This document shows, one piece after another, positions 8,493-17,923 of a DNA stretch of 64,000 nucleotides. The position numbers and the translations under genes are program-made. The notes beneath the pieces are model-generated. The model saw only the letters and a list, made by a program, of their open reading frames with translations, was not told the DNA's origin and ran no database searches. Numbering within the stretch: position 1 is the stretch's first letter; every line of letters starts with the position of its first letter. The stretch is from Pseudomonadota bacterium. GTDB taxonomy: Bacteria; Bdellovibrionota; Bacteriovoracia; Bacteriovoracales; Bacteriovoracaceae. Location: the NCBI GenBank assembly GCA_027487515.1, contig JAIYDL010000019.1, forward strand, positions 186,001 to 250,000, in the 5' to 3' direction.

Positions 8493-11323
8493 AGACTCTA
8501 CTTGGCCTCCTCTTCACCCTGTGGACATTGTGCACTAGCGCTGGCGTCATCGAGTCTCCTGCGATCCCGTTTGACTTTCAGCAAAACCCTCCCCAGCTCA
8601 ACTGGAAGCACATCACGACCGAGCACTTCGAGGTGATCTTTCCCGAGGCCCTCACCGTCGAAGCGAAGCGAGCGGCCCTACTCCTCGAGAAGTCCTACCC
8701 CTTCGTCACACGATCCCTCGAAGTGAGGCCGGGTCGCATTCCCTTGGTGCTGCATAACCAGTCGGTCAACTCCAATGCGATGGTCACTCTCGCACCGAAG
8801 CGCAGCGAGTGGTACATGACCCCTGCGGTAGACCCGGAACTCACCAATACGGAATGGGTCAAAACCATCGCCATTCATGAATTCCGGCACGTCGTTCAGT
8901 TCGAGAAAACCCGTCGTGGAATAAATCCTGTCTATGAAATTCTTTTCGGGCAGATCGGTCAGGCCCTCGGGATTGGGCTCACGATTCCGCCCTGGTTTCT
9001 AGAGGGCGATGCGGTCGGCATCGAGACCGCACTCACCCGCGGAGGCCGGGGCCGCTTGCCGCTCTTTGACCGCGATCTTCGAACGCTTCTTCTGTCGGGA
9101 AAAAAGTGGGGCTACGATAAGGCCCATCTTGGGTCCTATGAAGACTACGTCCCGAATCACTACCTCTACGGGTACTTCTATACCTCGTGGCTCAGGAACC
9201 GCTACGGCGATCTCTTCCTCTCGAAGCTCGTGAACCGCTCCGCCGAAACCAGCTACAATCCACTCTCATTCTACAACGCAGCGGAAGAGCTCACCGGCGA
9301 GTCCTTCGAAACTTTCTACGCCTCTGTCATGAAGGACCTCGGTCATGAGTGGAAGGTCCGAGCAGATGCCCTTACCCCGACGCCCTATGAGCGCCAGAAC
9401 CGCGGGAAGCGGTTTGGGTGGACCAACTACCGGTTCCCCCAGCGCACTCCGGATGGGAAGATCCTCGCCCTGAAAAGTGGTCTGTCGTTCATCGATCAAT
9501 TCGTCGTGCTGGATGGCCTTCAAGAGAGGGCCCTCTTCACTCCCGGGATTCTCCAGAACGAGTACCCCTTCAAACTGCGCAACGGTCGGTTCGCCTTCTT
9601 TGAATGGGAGTTCGATCCGCGCTGGGGGCAGCGTGATTTTTCTCGGCTGCGGGTCTACGACTACCGGACGAAGACCTTCACGCTGGACAAGCGCCGGACG
9701 AAAGGTCGCCTGGCCGTCGTCGACCAGAGTGGTGAGAGGACTTTTTACGTCGAGTGGTCCGTTGACCAAGGCCAGGCCCTCGTGGTGCTAGACTCTGAGG
9801 GCAAAGACCTCTACCGCATCCCGTATCCCGCCGATCAGGTCGTGACCGGTGCAGACTGGTTCGGCGCCGAAGAGGTCATCCTCGTGACCCGGAACCGAGA
9901 GGATCTGAAGTCCATCGTGAAGGTTCACCTTCCCACGGGGGAGGAGTCGATCCTTCTGGCCCCGCGCCTCGAGAACATCGGTTTCGTGTCGGTGGAAGCT
10001 GGGCACGTTTTCTACGAGGGGATGGAGTCGGGGATCGATAACATCTACGTGCTCACCGCGAGCGGGCCGCGGCAGCTCACTTCCTCGCTCTTCGGGGCCT
10101 ATGCCCCGCAGCTCAGTCAGGGGAAACTCCTCTACAATGACTACTCGGTTCAGGGCATGAACGTCGTTGAGAAATCCCTTCCCTGGGACGCCGAGGAGCG
10201 TTCGGAGGGAAGCTTCTATCCCATCTACGAGAAGTTCTCCAAGAGTGAAAAGTTCTCGGACCTCGAGACCGAACTCCAGAAGAGCGAAACCTTCGAGGTG
10301 CGGGATTATTCGCAAGTCCAGAAGAGTGTGAACCTTCACAGCTGGATCTTCCTCGCTCCGCCGCTTTCGAACACCGTGACCCTCCTCGGGCTCTCGCGAG
10401 ACGTCTTAAACAATTTCACGCTCGCGGCCGGCGGCGAGTATAACCTCAACGAGCAAACGCTTCAGGGGTTTACCAGTGCCACTTGGGCCCACTTCTATCC
10501 GGTGTTCGATGTGCGAGCGGCCTACGGGAACCGCCGGCAGACCTTGCGCCAGGGAGGAGAAGAGTTTGAGAACACCTGGGAGGAGGGGACGTTTGAGACC
10601 GGAGTGAACATTCCGTGGCGCCGAGTCTCCGGGCGCTTCCTCGAAAACTTCACTCTCCGGGCCTTCTCCCGCTTGATCAAGGTCACGAACAAGCTCGCCG
10701 GGGGGAGGGATGAAGTCAGCGACGGCGCGCTCCACTCTCCCGGGACGGAGCTGTCTTACTCTTACCTTCAGCGCTTCTCCCGTCGGGACATGAACCCTGC
10801 GTTGGGATTGACGTTCGACGGTCGGGTCGAGGAGGGGAAGGACATCACCGGGAGTGGCCAGCGCGGGAGCCTCGCCTCGGCAGACGCTCGGCTCTTTCTC
10901 CCGGGGCCCTGGCATCATCACTCCTTCTACCATCAGTTGGCGTACGAGCGTCAGCGCAGCGGCGCCTACGAATACGCCTCGCAAATTCTCTACCCCCGAG
11001 GCACGTCCAGCACCTTCCTCCAGGAATTCGTTAAATACTCGGGGAACTACCTTCTTCCGCTCTTCTACCCAGACTGGAACCTCTCGCGCTACCTGTACTT
11101 AAAGCGCGTGAGCTTAAACCTATTTTACGATGAACTCTCTGGGCGCTACCGGAGCTTCCACTACCGAGCGGCGTCGACGGGCTGGGAGACCATCCTCGAA
11201 CTTCACCTGGCCCGGATCTTTCTCCCGTTGAGCTTTGGCGTTCGTGGGAGCTATGTCTTAGAGGGTGCAAAAAAGCAGCAGAACCATGAGATCTTCCTCT
11301 CCTCCGTTTTGGGAACGTTTTAA
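8489..11323 (+). CDS. Predicted outer-membrane-anchored zinc metalloprotease with propeller and barrel
   Basis: A 944-aa exported protein. A signal peptide is followed by a metallopeptidase domain with the zinc motif HEFRH (His130, Glu131, His134). WFLEGDAVGIET, ~40 residues on, supplies the likely third ligand, as in gluzincins. Residues ~310-600 look like a TolB/WD40-type beta propeller of repeated YDYRTK- and VLDSEGKD-like strands. The last ~300 residues have alternating aromatic strands and end in LGTF, a terminal Phe typical of outer-membrane barrels. It starts at GTG 8489, overlapping lysR by 4 bp. The architecture suggests a surface protease; the domain limits are read by eye. Confidence 0.78.
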   Translation: MKTLLGLLFTLWTLCTSAGVIESPAIPFDFQQNPPQLNWKHITTEHFEVIFPEALTVEAKRAALLLEKSYPFVTRSLEVRPGRIPLVLHNQSVNSNAMVTLAPKRSEWYMTPAVDPELTNTEWVKTIAIHEFRHVVQFEKTRRGINPVYEILFGQIGQALGIGLTIPPWFLEGDAVGIETALTRGGRGRLPLFDRDLRTLLLSGKKWGYDKAHLGSYEDYVPNHYLYGYFYTSWLRNRYGDLFLSKLVNRSAETSYNPLSFYNAAEELTGESFETFYASVMKDLGHEWKVRADALTPTPYERQNRGKRFGWTNYRFPQRTPDGKILALKSGLSFIDQFVVLDGLQERALFTPGILQNEYPFKLRNGRFAFFEWEFDPRWGQRDFSRLRVYDYRTKTFTLDKRRTKGRLAVVDQSGERTFYVEWSVDQGQALVVLDSEGKDLYRIPYPADQVVTGADWFGAEEVILVTRNREDLKSIVKVHLPTGEESILLAPRLENIGFVSVEAGHVFYEGMESGIDNIYVLTASGPRQLTSSLFGAYAPQLSQGKLLYNDYSVQGMNVVEKSLPWDAEERSEGSFYPIYEKFSKSEKFSDLETELQKSETFEVRDYSQVQKSVNLHSWIFLAPPLSNTVTLLGLSRDVLNNFTLAAGGEYNLNEQTLQGFTSATWAHFYPVFDVRAAYGNRRQTLRQGGEEFENTWEEGTFETGVNIPWRRVSGRFLENFTLRAFSRLIKVTNKLAGGRDEVSDGALHSPGTELSYSYLQRFSRRDMNPALGLTFDGRVEEGKDITGSGQRGSLASADARLFLPGPWHHHSFYHQLAYERQRSGAYEYASQILYPRGTSSTFLQEFVKYSGNYLLPLFYPDWNLSRYLYLKRVSLNLFYDELSGRYRSFHYRAASTGWETILELHLARIFLPLSFGVRGSYVLEGAKKQQNHEIFLSSVLGTF

Positions 11324-12239
11324 AGACCATCACTCCGCAGTGGAGTCTCTGGTTGTTGACCGACCCGGTGCCTACCGGGGTCTTCCCCTGGAGGCCCTCT
11401 ACACGTCTTCCGTGGACCTTGACCTTTTGTTGCGGCATCCACTTGTTACGGGGACCTTCGCCGACCTGGGGTGCGGGGCCGGAGCAGCGGTGCTCACCTA
11501 TGCTTGGCTCTATCCGGACCGCCGCGCGCTGGGAGTCGAGTTCGATGCCGCCCGGGTCAAGCAGGGAAGGGAGTTAGCGAAGGCGTACGGACTCACCAAC
11601 GCCGTCATCGTCGAAGGAGACCTGTCGACGGTTGAGCTCCCAGACGCGGAGGTTTACTTCCTCTATTTTCCGGCGGGCCCTGTGCTCGACCGAGTGCTCG
11701 ATGAACTTTACCAGTCTCAGAATTTTTTCCGACTCCTGGCGATCGAAGCTCACGGAGACCTTCTCCCGCGGCTTGAGCTCGAACCGTTTCTTAAGCTGCG
11801 AGATGAAATTCCTCTCCAGGGCCCGCGCCACTACCCTCGAGCGCGTCTGTATGAGCGGATCTCTGTGGACCACAGGCCCGGGCGACTGAGCTTGAGCTAC
11901 CGGGACCGCTACCTCGTCATCGATGAGGGGCACGAGAGTTGGATCGGAGACACTCTGGGGCTCACTTGGACCAGTGGAGATCGCTTTGAGCTTGCGACGC
12001 CGCCGCGGACCATCCTCTGGGGACAAGTGAGGCAGGTGTGTGATCTCGCAGAATTTCCCGCCCCTGTGCAGCGCTGCCTTGCCCTCCGGCGTGCGGGCCC
12101 TGTCGTGATCAAAACCCCTGACCGAGAGTACCGCGGTGAGCTCCGCAAAATCCTCCTCACTCCAGTCTTTCGCCTAGAATTATCCACCGGTGAAAGAGTA
12201 GAATGGGACATCATTATGACCATTTGCCCGGGGCCCTAG
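11286..12239 (+). CDS. Class I SAM-dependent methyltransferase
   Basis: Rossmann-fold methyltransferase with motif I ADLGCGAGAAVL, acidic motif II ALGVEFDAARVKQG and motif III IVEGDLSTVELPD, all in the N-terminal half. The spacing and EFDAARV recall DOT1-like protein methyltransferases, but the substrate cannot be told. The second half (~150 aa) has no recognised domain. It overlaps the protease gene. ATG 11286 is preferred; the track start at 11265 is GTG, and neither has a strong ribosome site. Being coupled to a surface protease and a lipoprotein is unusual for a methyltransferase. Confidence 0.75.
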   Translation: MRSSSPPFWERFKDHHSAVESLVVDRPGAYRGLPLEALYTSSVDLDLLLRHPLVTGTFADLGCGAGAAVLTYAWLYPDRRALGVEFDAARVKQGRELAKAYGLTNAVIVEGDLSTVELPDAEVYFLYFPAGPVLDRVLDELYQSQNFFRLLAIEAHGDLLPRLELEPFLKLRDEIPLQGPRHYPRARLYERISVDHRPGRLSLSYRDRYLVIDEGHESWIGDTLGLTWTSGDRFELATPPRTILWGQVRQVCDLAEFPAPVQRCLALRRAGPVVIKTPDREYRGELRKILLTPVFRLELSTGERVEWDIIMTICPGP

Positions 12240-12240
12240 T

Positions 12241-13254
12241 ATGATTCGCGCTCTTTTTTTATCCCTCCTCATCGCATCGTGTTCTACCGGCGTCACCTCC
12301 CGCGGAGGAAAGAAGAGTTACGTCTACGAGGCCGGCCGCGCGTACGACTCGACTTCCCTCCGAGACCTCGCCCCTAAGATGGTGAGCTCTGCTTTCCGGG
12401 AGCCACCGGTCGGAACACTCTCGGAGCTCTTCTCCCCCCCGAGGCCCGGGATCAAGCGAATCGGGATCGGCGTCTTTGAAACTCGGATTCAGCCTACCTA
12501 CGAAGGCCTAGCGGGAAACAACGCGGTCTATCTGAGTGCCGCCGGGAAGCAGCTTCTCACAGAAAGTTTCCTCACGATCTGGGAGGAGAGTCTCCGCGCA
12601 CTGGCCTCCGACCTTGACTTCGTTCCGACGGAGAAGCTGCGGCTGACTCCCGCGTACGGCTCCTACGGTCTGAAGCAAGAGGATTTCGTCTTAACTCCTC
12701 GAAGCGCTCTCGCTCCGGATGACATTTTCTTCCTCGAGAGAGGCCGCAAGACCACGAGTACGGTAACCCTCAATCCACGGGGATCCCGGGACCTTTCGTT
12801 TCTCCTTGTCCCGGGGTATGAACTCATGGCGGGCCCGAAGTGGTCGGAGCATAACAAGCACTTCGTCAACGACCTGAGTAAAGAGGCGCAGCTCGATGCG
12901 GTTGTGGTCGCCCTCTCCGACGTCTCTTGGACCCGTGCTCACACCGATAAGCATTCCGGTGAGGTGTACCCAGAGGAGCTCAAACTGCGCCTTCGCGCCT
13001 CGATCCTTGTCCCGCTTCACAGCTACCATGCTCGACTCGCGGAAGTCGGAAAGCGCGAGACTCCCAACGTGACTCTTTGTTACCGCTCCTATGAGGCCGA
13101 AGTTCGACTGCCGGTGGATCTGGCGGTAGAGGAATCCCAGCGCACCTTCGAGACGATCGAAGAGCGGCTCCTCGGTCAGATGGTTAAGAGCTACAAAGAC
13201 CTCGCACAGCTGATGATCCTCCGGATGCAGAGTGACCTGGAGAAGACCCGCTGA
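12241..13254 (+). CDS. Hypothetical lipoprotein
   Basis: A 337-aa lipoprotein of unknown function. The leader MIRALFLSLLIASC has a lipobox (LIASC), so the chain is acylated at Cys14. Residue +2 is Ser, which favours the outer membrane by the Asp rule. The rest is mixed alpha/beta, with FVPTEKLRL and LVVVALSDVSW-like strands, and no motif is recognised. It starts 1 base after the methyltransferase stop and overlaps the exporter start by one base (TGATG), so it is translated with them. Confidence 0.75.
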   Translation: MIRALFLSLLIASCSTGVTSRGGKKSYVYEAGRAYDSTSLRDLAPKMVSSAFREPPVGTLSELFSPPRPGIKRIGIGVFETRIQPTYEGLAGNNAVYLSAAGKQLLTESFLTIWEESLRALASDLDFVPTEKLRLTPAYGSYGLKQEDFVLTPRSALAPDDIFFLERGRKTTSTVTLNPRGSRDLSFLLVPGYELMAGPKWSEHNKHFVNDLSKEAQLDAVVVALSDVSWTRAHTDKHSGEVYPEELKLRLRASILVPLHSYHARLAEVGKRETPNVTLCYRSYEAEVRLPVDLAVEESQRTFETIEERLLGQMVKSYKDLAQLMILRMQSDLEKTR

Positions 13255-14465
13255 TGGAGACCACTCTTTTCCAGCGCCAGGTGAAGTTCATCCTCCGCTT
13301 CGGGAAAGCCTTGCACTCCGCAGGTGCCCCGGCCCACACCCTCGAGGCCACCATGCAGGACTTGTGTCAGCTCCTGAGTCTTAAGGGGAGTTTTGTTTCC
13401 CAGCCCACGGCCATCCTGTCGAGTTTTGATAACGGAACAGAAGAGGTGACGAAGATCGAGCGCGTGGAACCCATGGCGGTCAACCTCGGCATCCTTTCGA
13501 ACCTCGATCAGGTCGCTCGACAGGTCATCAGAAACAACCTCTCCTACGAAGAGGGCTACCAGCGGCTCAACGAAATCTTAGAGAGCCCGGACCCGTTTGG
13601 GAAACTCACTCAACTCTGCTACTTCGTTTTCTCCGCCGCTGGCTTTCTCATTCTCTTCGGTGGTGGGGTCCCCGAGTTGATGGCCGCCATGACCGTGGGT
13701 CTTCTCCTCGGGCTCATGGCCGTCGCAAAACCCATCGGGCTCGTGGGCCAGCTGTTCGAGGCGATCGTCGCCGTCGTGGCGGCCTTCGTGACGTTTCTCC
13801 TTGCAAAACTTTTCCCGGGTCTTAAAACTCCGGTGGTGATCATCTCTGGTCTCATCATTTTCATGCCGGGTCTTTTCATCACCATCGCCATCGCTGAAAT
13901 CGCCACCAATAACTTGGTCTCCGGCACGGCCCGCCTGGTGGGTGGGGTGATGATCCTCTTGAAGCTCACTTTCGGAGTCTTCATCGGAAGTAAGCTCGCC
14001 AGCTGGTTTCACTTCTCCTCCCTGGGCCTGGACCTTGGCCCTCTACCGCAAGGGGTGATCTTTTTGGCACTCCCGATCACGTCCTTTCTTTCCGTCGTCA
14101 ATTTCAAGGCCAACCGCTCTGATTGGAAGTGGGTCACCATCGCCGGAATCTACGGCTACCTCTGCGCGAAGTTCGGGACCCAGCACCTGGGTCCCGAGCT
14201 CGGGATGTTCTTCGGAGGAACCTGCGTCGGGGCGATGAGTAATGCGTTTGCTCGTGCACTAGATAAGCCGTCATCGATTTTCCAATGGCCAGGAATCATC
14301 CTGCTGGTTCCGGGTTCCGTTGGCTACCGAGGGATGAGTTCGTTGTTTGAGCGAGACGTTTTAGGCGGCCTTGATATGGCGTTCACCATGGTCACTCTCG
14401 CGATGGCGCTCGTGGTGGGAGTTTTCTTCGGGAACATTTTGGTGAAGCCGAGGAAAGCTTTATAG
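13254..14465 (+). CDS. Threonine/serine exporter family protein (ThrE-like)
   Basis: Inner-membrane transporter joining the two ThrE halves in one chain: an N-terminal DUF1212-type region (AGAPAHTLEATMQDLC, residues ~15-110) and a C-terminal ThrE_2-type region. About ten hydrophobic helices are visible between residues 120 and 400. Known relatives export threonine or serine. Length of 403 aa fits. Its start overlaps the lipoprotein stop by one base. In this operon with a surface protease it could handle amino acids or small peptides; that is inference. Confidence 0.82.
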   Translation: METTLFQRQVKFILRFGKALHSAGAPAHTLEATMQDLCQLLSLKGSFVSQPTAILSSFDNGTEEVTKIERVEPMAVNLGILSNLDQVARQVIRNNLSYEEGYQRLNEILESPDPFGKLTQLCYFVFSAAGFLILFGGGVPELMAAMTVGLLLGLMAVAKPIGLVGQLFEAIVAVVAAFVTFLLAKLFPGLKTPVVIISGLIIFMPGLFITIAIAEIATNNLVSGTARLVGGVMILLKLTFGVFIGSKLASWFHFSSLGLDLGPLPQGVIFLALPITSFLSVVNFKANRSDWKWVTIAGIYGYLCAKFGTQHLGPELGMFFGGTCVGAMSNAFARALDKPSSIFQWPGIILLVPGSVGYRGMSSLFERDVLGGLDMAFTMVTLAMALVVGVFFGNILVKPRKAL

Positions 14466-14592
14466 CACGAAGCTGCATAGCGTCGCAACGAGCTCTCTTT
14501 TTGCCTTCTTGCTCGCGCTCCGGGTGTAGGGGCAAAATAGGACAATAGACCTTCAAGAAGAGGGTTTCCATCCGACCAAGGAAGGTGTGCCG

Positions 14593-15288
14593 ATGAATAA
14601 ACTTTTCGTGCTCCCCATGCTTGCCCTTCTCCTCACATCTTGCCAAGAAAACTGCCCAACTCAGTCGGGTGCGAGTCAAGGCCAAGCTCAAGAACTAGGC
14701 GGGTCTAAGGCCGCGTGCCCAGAACCCACCCCCGATCCAATCCCGGAGCCGATCCCTGATCCTGAAGGGGATGTTCCATCGGAGGCGCTGACGTTTAACG
14801 CCAACTATGTCCTTACGAACTTCGAGCAAGACGATGAAGAGAAGCTCACGAAGGCGATCGACATCATTAAGTCAGTTATCGCCAGTCGCGAGTTCCGCGC
14901 CCGGGTGCTGGGCTTCACCTACCAGGGGAAGCGGCAGTTCGTGGACAACAAGGGACTTACGAACCAGCAGATCTACGACATTCTTTTGGCGGGCCGGGAA
15001 GACTTGGTCCCCGAGATAGACAACGAAATGGATCTGGAACTCGAACTCTACTACTCCTGGAGAAACGTCGTCGGCTACACCACCCCTGGGGAGCTTCGGA
15101 TCTACATGAACACCAAGTTCTTCGATCCGTACACGCCGGCCGAGGTCGCGGGGAATGTGTTCCATGAGTGGACGCATAAGCTCGGCTTCGATCACGCTGC
15201 CTCTGCGGTTCCTGGCCGAGACGCCTCCGTACCCTATGCGATCGGGTACATCATCGAAGAGCTCGGGAAAAAGTACGAGCTGCCTTGA
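14593..15288 (+). CDS. Metzincin-like metallopeptidase lipoprotein
   Basis: Lipoprotein (lipobox LLTSC, Cys17) with a Pro-rich acidic spacer of PDPIPEP-type repeats (residues ~36-58), then a protease-like domain. HEWTHKLGFDH near residue 191 matches the complete metzincin zinc signature HExxHxxGxxH. No Met-turn follows: the last 30 residues contain no Met after the motif, so it is either a divergent metzincin or a convergent zinc site. ATG 14593 is chosen because AAGGAAG lies ~8 bases upstream; the GTG at 14587 is too close to that site. Confidence 0.75.
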   Translation: MNKLFVLPMLALLLTSCQENCPTQSGASQGQAQELGGSKAACPEPTPDPIPEPIPDPEGDVPSEALTFNANYVLTNFEQDDEEKLTKAIDIIKSVIASREFRARVLGFTYQGKRQFVDNKGLTNQQIYDILLAGREDLVPEIDNEMDLELELYYSWRNVVGYTTPGELRIYMNTKFFDPYTPAEVAGNVFHEWTHKLGFDHAASAVPGRDASVPYAIGYIIEELGKKYELP

Positions 15289-15350
15289 TCCCAGAGGCCG
15301 GCACCAAACCTGCTCCCTAAGGCGGTAGAGCAAACGCCAAAGGGGGCACT

Positions 15351-15599
15351 ATGGGTCACACCAACCAGCAAGATCAACCACAGCACGAGCGCAAGCTTGA
15401 TCCCGGAGGGCAAGAACAGCTTGCCCCGAAGATGCGCACGGATCCGGACTCTCAGGTCCGGGAAACCGAAGACGCCTCACTCCAGGACGAAAGCTACGCC
15501 TTCGAGGAAGATACTCCAGAAGACGAAGAGTTTCGCGATGAGGATGAGGAAGTTCAGGAGAGGATTGATTACGACAACGACGACGATTTCGTAATCTGA
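15351..15599 (+). CDS. Small acidic hypothetical protein
   Basis: An 82-aa, very acidic protein; the second half is a run of Asp/Glu broken by Tyr, Phe and Arg. It is probably disordered, with no signal peptide or membrane segment. AAAGGGGG lies 6 bases before the ATG and a strong hairpin follows the stop, so it looks like a complete transcription unit. No family recognised. The acidic tail could bind basic proteins or metal, but nothing shows this. Confidence 0.55.
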   Translation: MGHTNQQDQPQHERKLDPGGQEQLAPKMRTDPDSQVRETEDASLQDESYAFEEDTPEDEEFRDEDEEVQERIDYDNDDDFVI

Positions 15600-15605
15600 G
15601 GTTGG

Positions 15606-15628
15606 GAGGAGGCGCCGGGCGCCTCCTC
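15606..15628. terminator. Bidirectional terminator hairpin
   Basis: GAGGAGGCGCC and GGCGCCTCCTC form a perfect 11-bp inverted repeat between the acidic gene and the convergent TonB receptor gene. No long T-run on either strand. Confidence 0.65.
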
Positions 15629-15638
15629 TGAGCTCCCG

Positions 15639-17723
15639 TTAGAATTGGTAGGTGACTCCGGCGTAGAAGTTCCGATCGAGGGCCCACACTAGGCCGTCGT
15701 TTCGGACGCGGGAGAAGTACTGCCGGTCAAACAGGTTGTTGATCCCACCCGAGAGGACCCAGGCCTTCGTGAGATTCACGTCCGCCGTGAGATCGAAGAC
15801 GGTGTAGGTCCCGATGGCGCGGTCATCGGCGTTATCGTCGGTCCCGTAGTGCTGTCCCACGATGACTCCCATGAGTGCGACCTTGTAGCGGTTCTCCCGG
15901 GAATGAATGAGACCCACGCGTGAGATGGTCTTCGGCGCATACATCGGAGTCTTATCTTTAAGACTTCCTCGGGTGTAGCGGGCATCGAGGACGGCGATGT
16001 TGGCGTAGAGGTTGAAGCTCCCGAACGGCTTGAGCGCATCGACGAAGCTGGTGAGCTTGAGTTCAGTGGCAGCGTCGAGCCCCTTGTGGGTGCCGGCTCC
16101 GGTGTTTTGGAACCTCACACCAGACGTCGTGCCGACTTGTCCAAATTTATTCTCGTAGCGGAGGAAGAAGGCCGACACATCCCAGTTCAGGGCCTCTGTC
16201 TGACCGCGATGCCCGAGCTCATACGTCACGACCTTACTTGGTTCGATGTCTTCCGAAATCTGCGTGGAGGCGTCGAGGGGAACTGATTCTTGGTAAGTGA
16301 TAGGCTTGTAGGATTCGGAGGCGTTGGCGTAGAGCTGAGAGTCGTCGGAGGTGTGGTAGGCAAGGCCCAGGCCGAAGAGGGGTTGAGTGTCGGTGCGCTC
16401 ATCGCTCCGAGTTGTTCCCGTTCCAACGTTTTTGCGCTCGTCGATGCTCTGACGGATGCTCTCGACCCGCACTCCCGGTGTGACCATGAGTTTCCCGAGG
16501 GCGAAGCGATTCTCCGCGAAAAAGGAGTTCGTTCGAGTGGCCCGCTCCATCCGTCTCCGGGTCACTCCAGAGTTGGCGTCCGCACGGGCCCCGCGCTCCT
16601 CGTGGAGGGGAGAGTCGATGTTGTAGGTCAGGACACCTCCCGAGAAGGTGTGCTCGTTGCCGAAGGCGCGGTAGTTTCTTCGGTAGCGCACTTCGCCCGA
16701 GAGACCGTAGTAGCGCTGAGTGTTGATGGTGTTCGACGCTTCGTCGGCCCCGCTTGGGAAGGTTCCGAAGCCTCCACCACGCTGGCGCTTGGAGAAGCGC
16801 TCGTAGGCCTGGCCCCAGATGTTCACGTGAAGTTCAGAGTCTTCGTCGAGGCGTCGCTCCACCCCGGCCGCCAGTTGGGCCCGAGTCACTTTGAGGCGGT
16901 CGTGCCGCTTGGTTGCGCGCTTCAGGTCCCCACCGTAGACGTTGGCGTTCGTGCCCGAAGCCTTCGCGAAGCCACCGGGCTCTCCGTGGTCTGAGTTGTA
17001 GCCGTTAAAAGAGATCTTATACGTGTTCTTGCCCTTGAAGGTATGGTTCCGGAGTTGGACGTAGTCGGCGCTGAAGTCCGAGTTCACACTCTGGGGGCCA
17101 TTGCCTTGGCGCCGGAAGTATTCCACCCCATAGGCGTGATCGCCACTGGAACCGAAGACAGCGTTGTTGGTGGAAAGGAGATCGTACGAGCCCGCGGTCA
17201 GCCCCGCGTGACCAGAGAAGGCCTGACCCTTGTGCAGCGGAGAAGAAAGATAGTTCACGACCCCACCGGGCTGGGGCCCGTACAAAAGTCCCGCACCACC
17301 ACGGATGAACTGAAACTTATCCATCATCGGAAGCGCTGGAGAGTAGTAGTGAGCGGGGTAGCCGTACATGTCGGCCGCGACGGGAAGCCCGTCCTGGAGG
17401 AGAAGAACGTTGTAAGACTCGTGCGGGTCTCCGAGGCCTCGGTAGGTGATGGCCGCGAGGGATTCATTGGGAATTTCGGAGATCAAGAGTCCTGGCGTTT
17501 GGGAAGTTGCCTGCCGGTAATTGTTGGTCTGAAGTTTCGGAATCTGCTTCAGATCGGTCAGGGTGTTCTTTTTCCCAGAAAAAATGTGAGTGCCCTTGTT
17601 CTCCTCCCAGTACATGGAAAAGGGGCCGTCCTTAGAATCACTGACCTGGATCTCATCAAGAGACTCCTGAGCTTTCAGCGGGGTTCCAAACACGAGCAGG
17701 ATAAAAGGAAGAATATAGTGCAT
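15639..17723 (-). CDS. TonB-dependent receptor, FecA-like
   Basis: Outer-membrane 22-strand barrel with a plug, importing a ferric chelate or similar ligand using TonB energy. A signal peptide (ending in PLKAQ) is followed by an N-terminal plug with TPGLLISEIPNES, ITYRGLGDP, VLLLQDGLPV and FIRGGAGLLYGPQPGGVVNYLS. The barrel ends in YAGVTYQF with terminal Phe. The plug pattern is closest to ferric-citrate receptors, but no fecIR genes are present. ATG 17723 (AGGA 8 bases upstream) is preferred to the track start at 17795, as it puts the leader at the N-terminus. 694 aa. Confidence 0.9.
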   Translation of the reverse strand: MHYILPFILLVFGTPLKAQESLDEIQVSDSKDGPFSMYWEENKGTHIFSGKKNTLTDLKQIPKLQTNNYRQATSQTPGLLISEIPNESLAAITYRGLGDPHESYNVLLLQDGLPVAADMYGYPAHYYSPALPMMDKFQFIRGGAGLLYGPQPGGVVNYLSSPLHKGQAFSGHAGLTAGSYDLLSTNNAVFGSSGDHAYGVEYFRRQGNGPQSVNSDFSADYVQLRNHTFKGKNTYKISFNGYNSDHGEPGGFAKASGTNANVYGGDLKRATKRHDRLKVTRAQLAAGVERRLDEDSELHVNIWGQAYERFSKRQRGGGFGTFPSGADEASNTINTQRYYGLSGEVRYRRNYRAFGNEHTFSGGVLTYNIDSPLHEERGARADANSGVTRRRMERATRTNSFFAENRFALGKLMVTPGVRVESIRQSIDERKNVGTGTTRSDERTDTQPLFGLGLAYHTSDDSQLYANASESYKPITYQESVPLDASTQISEDIEPSKVVTYELGHRGQTEALNWDVSAFFLRYENKFGQVGTTSGVRFQNTGAGTHKGLDAATELKLTSFVDALKPFGSFNLYANIAVLDARYTRGSLKDKTPMYAPKTISRVGLIHSRENRYKVALMGVIVGQHYGTDDNADDRAIGTYTVFDLTADVNLTKAWVLSGGINNLFDRQYFSRVRNDGLVWALDRNFYAGVTYQF

Positions 17724-17923
17724 TGAGTTTTTCCTGATTAGGGACGTAATATTTTTGTTTGGTATATGAAACAAGATCTTTTTCACTCTGTCCACAATGA
17801 TTTAGCGCTCGTCTTAGGTGTGCTGCTTTGCGTAGCCTCAAAGATCAAAGGTTTTCTTAAATCCGTTTTGGTGAGTATCCCTGATAGCTTCCATGGGATT
17901 TGAATTTCACTAAGGAGAATTCT

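Noticed and set aside
11265-11285. GTG start of the methyltransferase at 11265
   Set aside because: Kept only as an alternative; ATG 11286 is closer to the domain and neither has a good ribosome site.
16290-16994. 234-aa plus-strand ORF
   Set aside because: Exact antisense of the TonB receptor barrel; no ribosome site, shadow of GC-rich coding.
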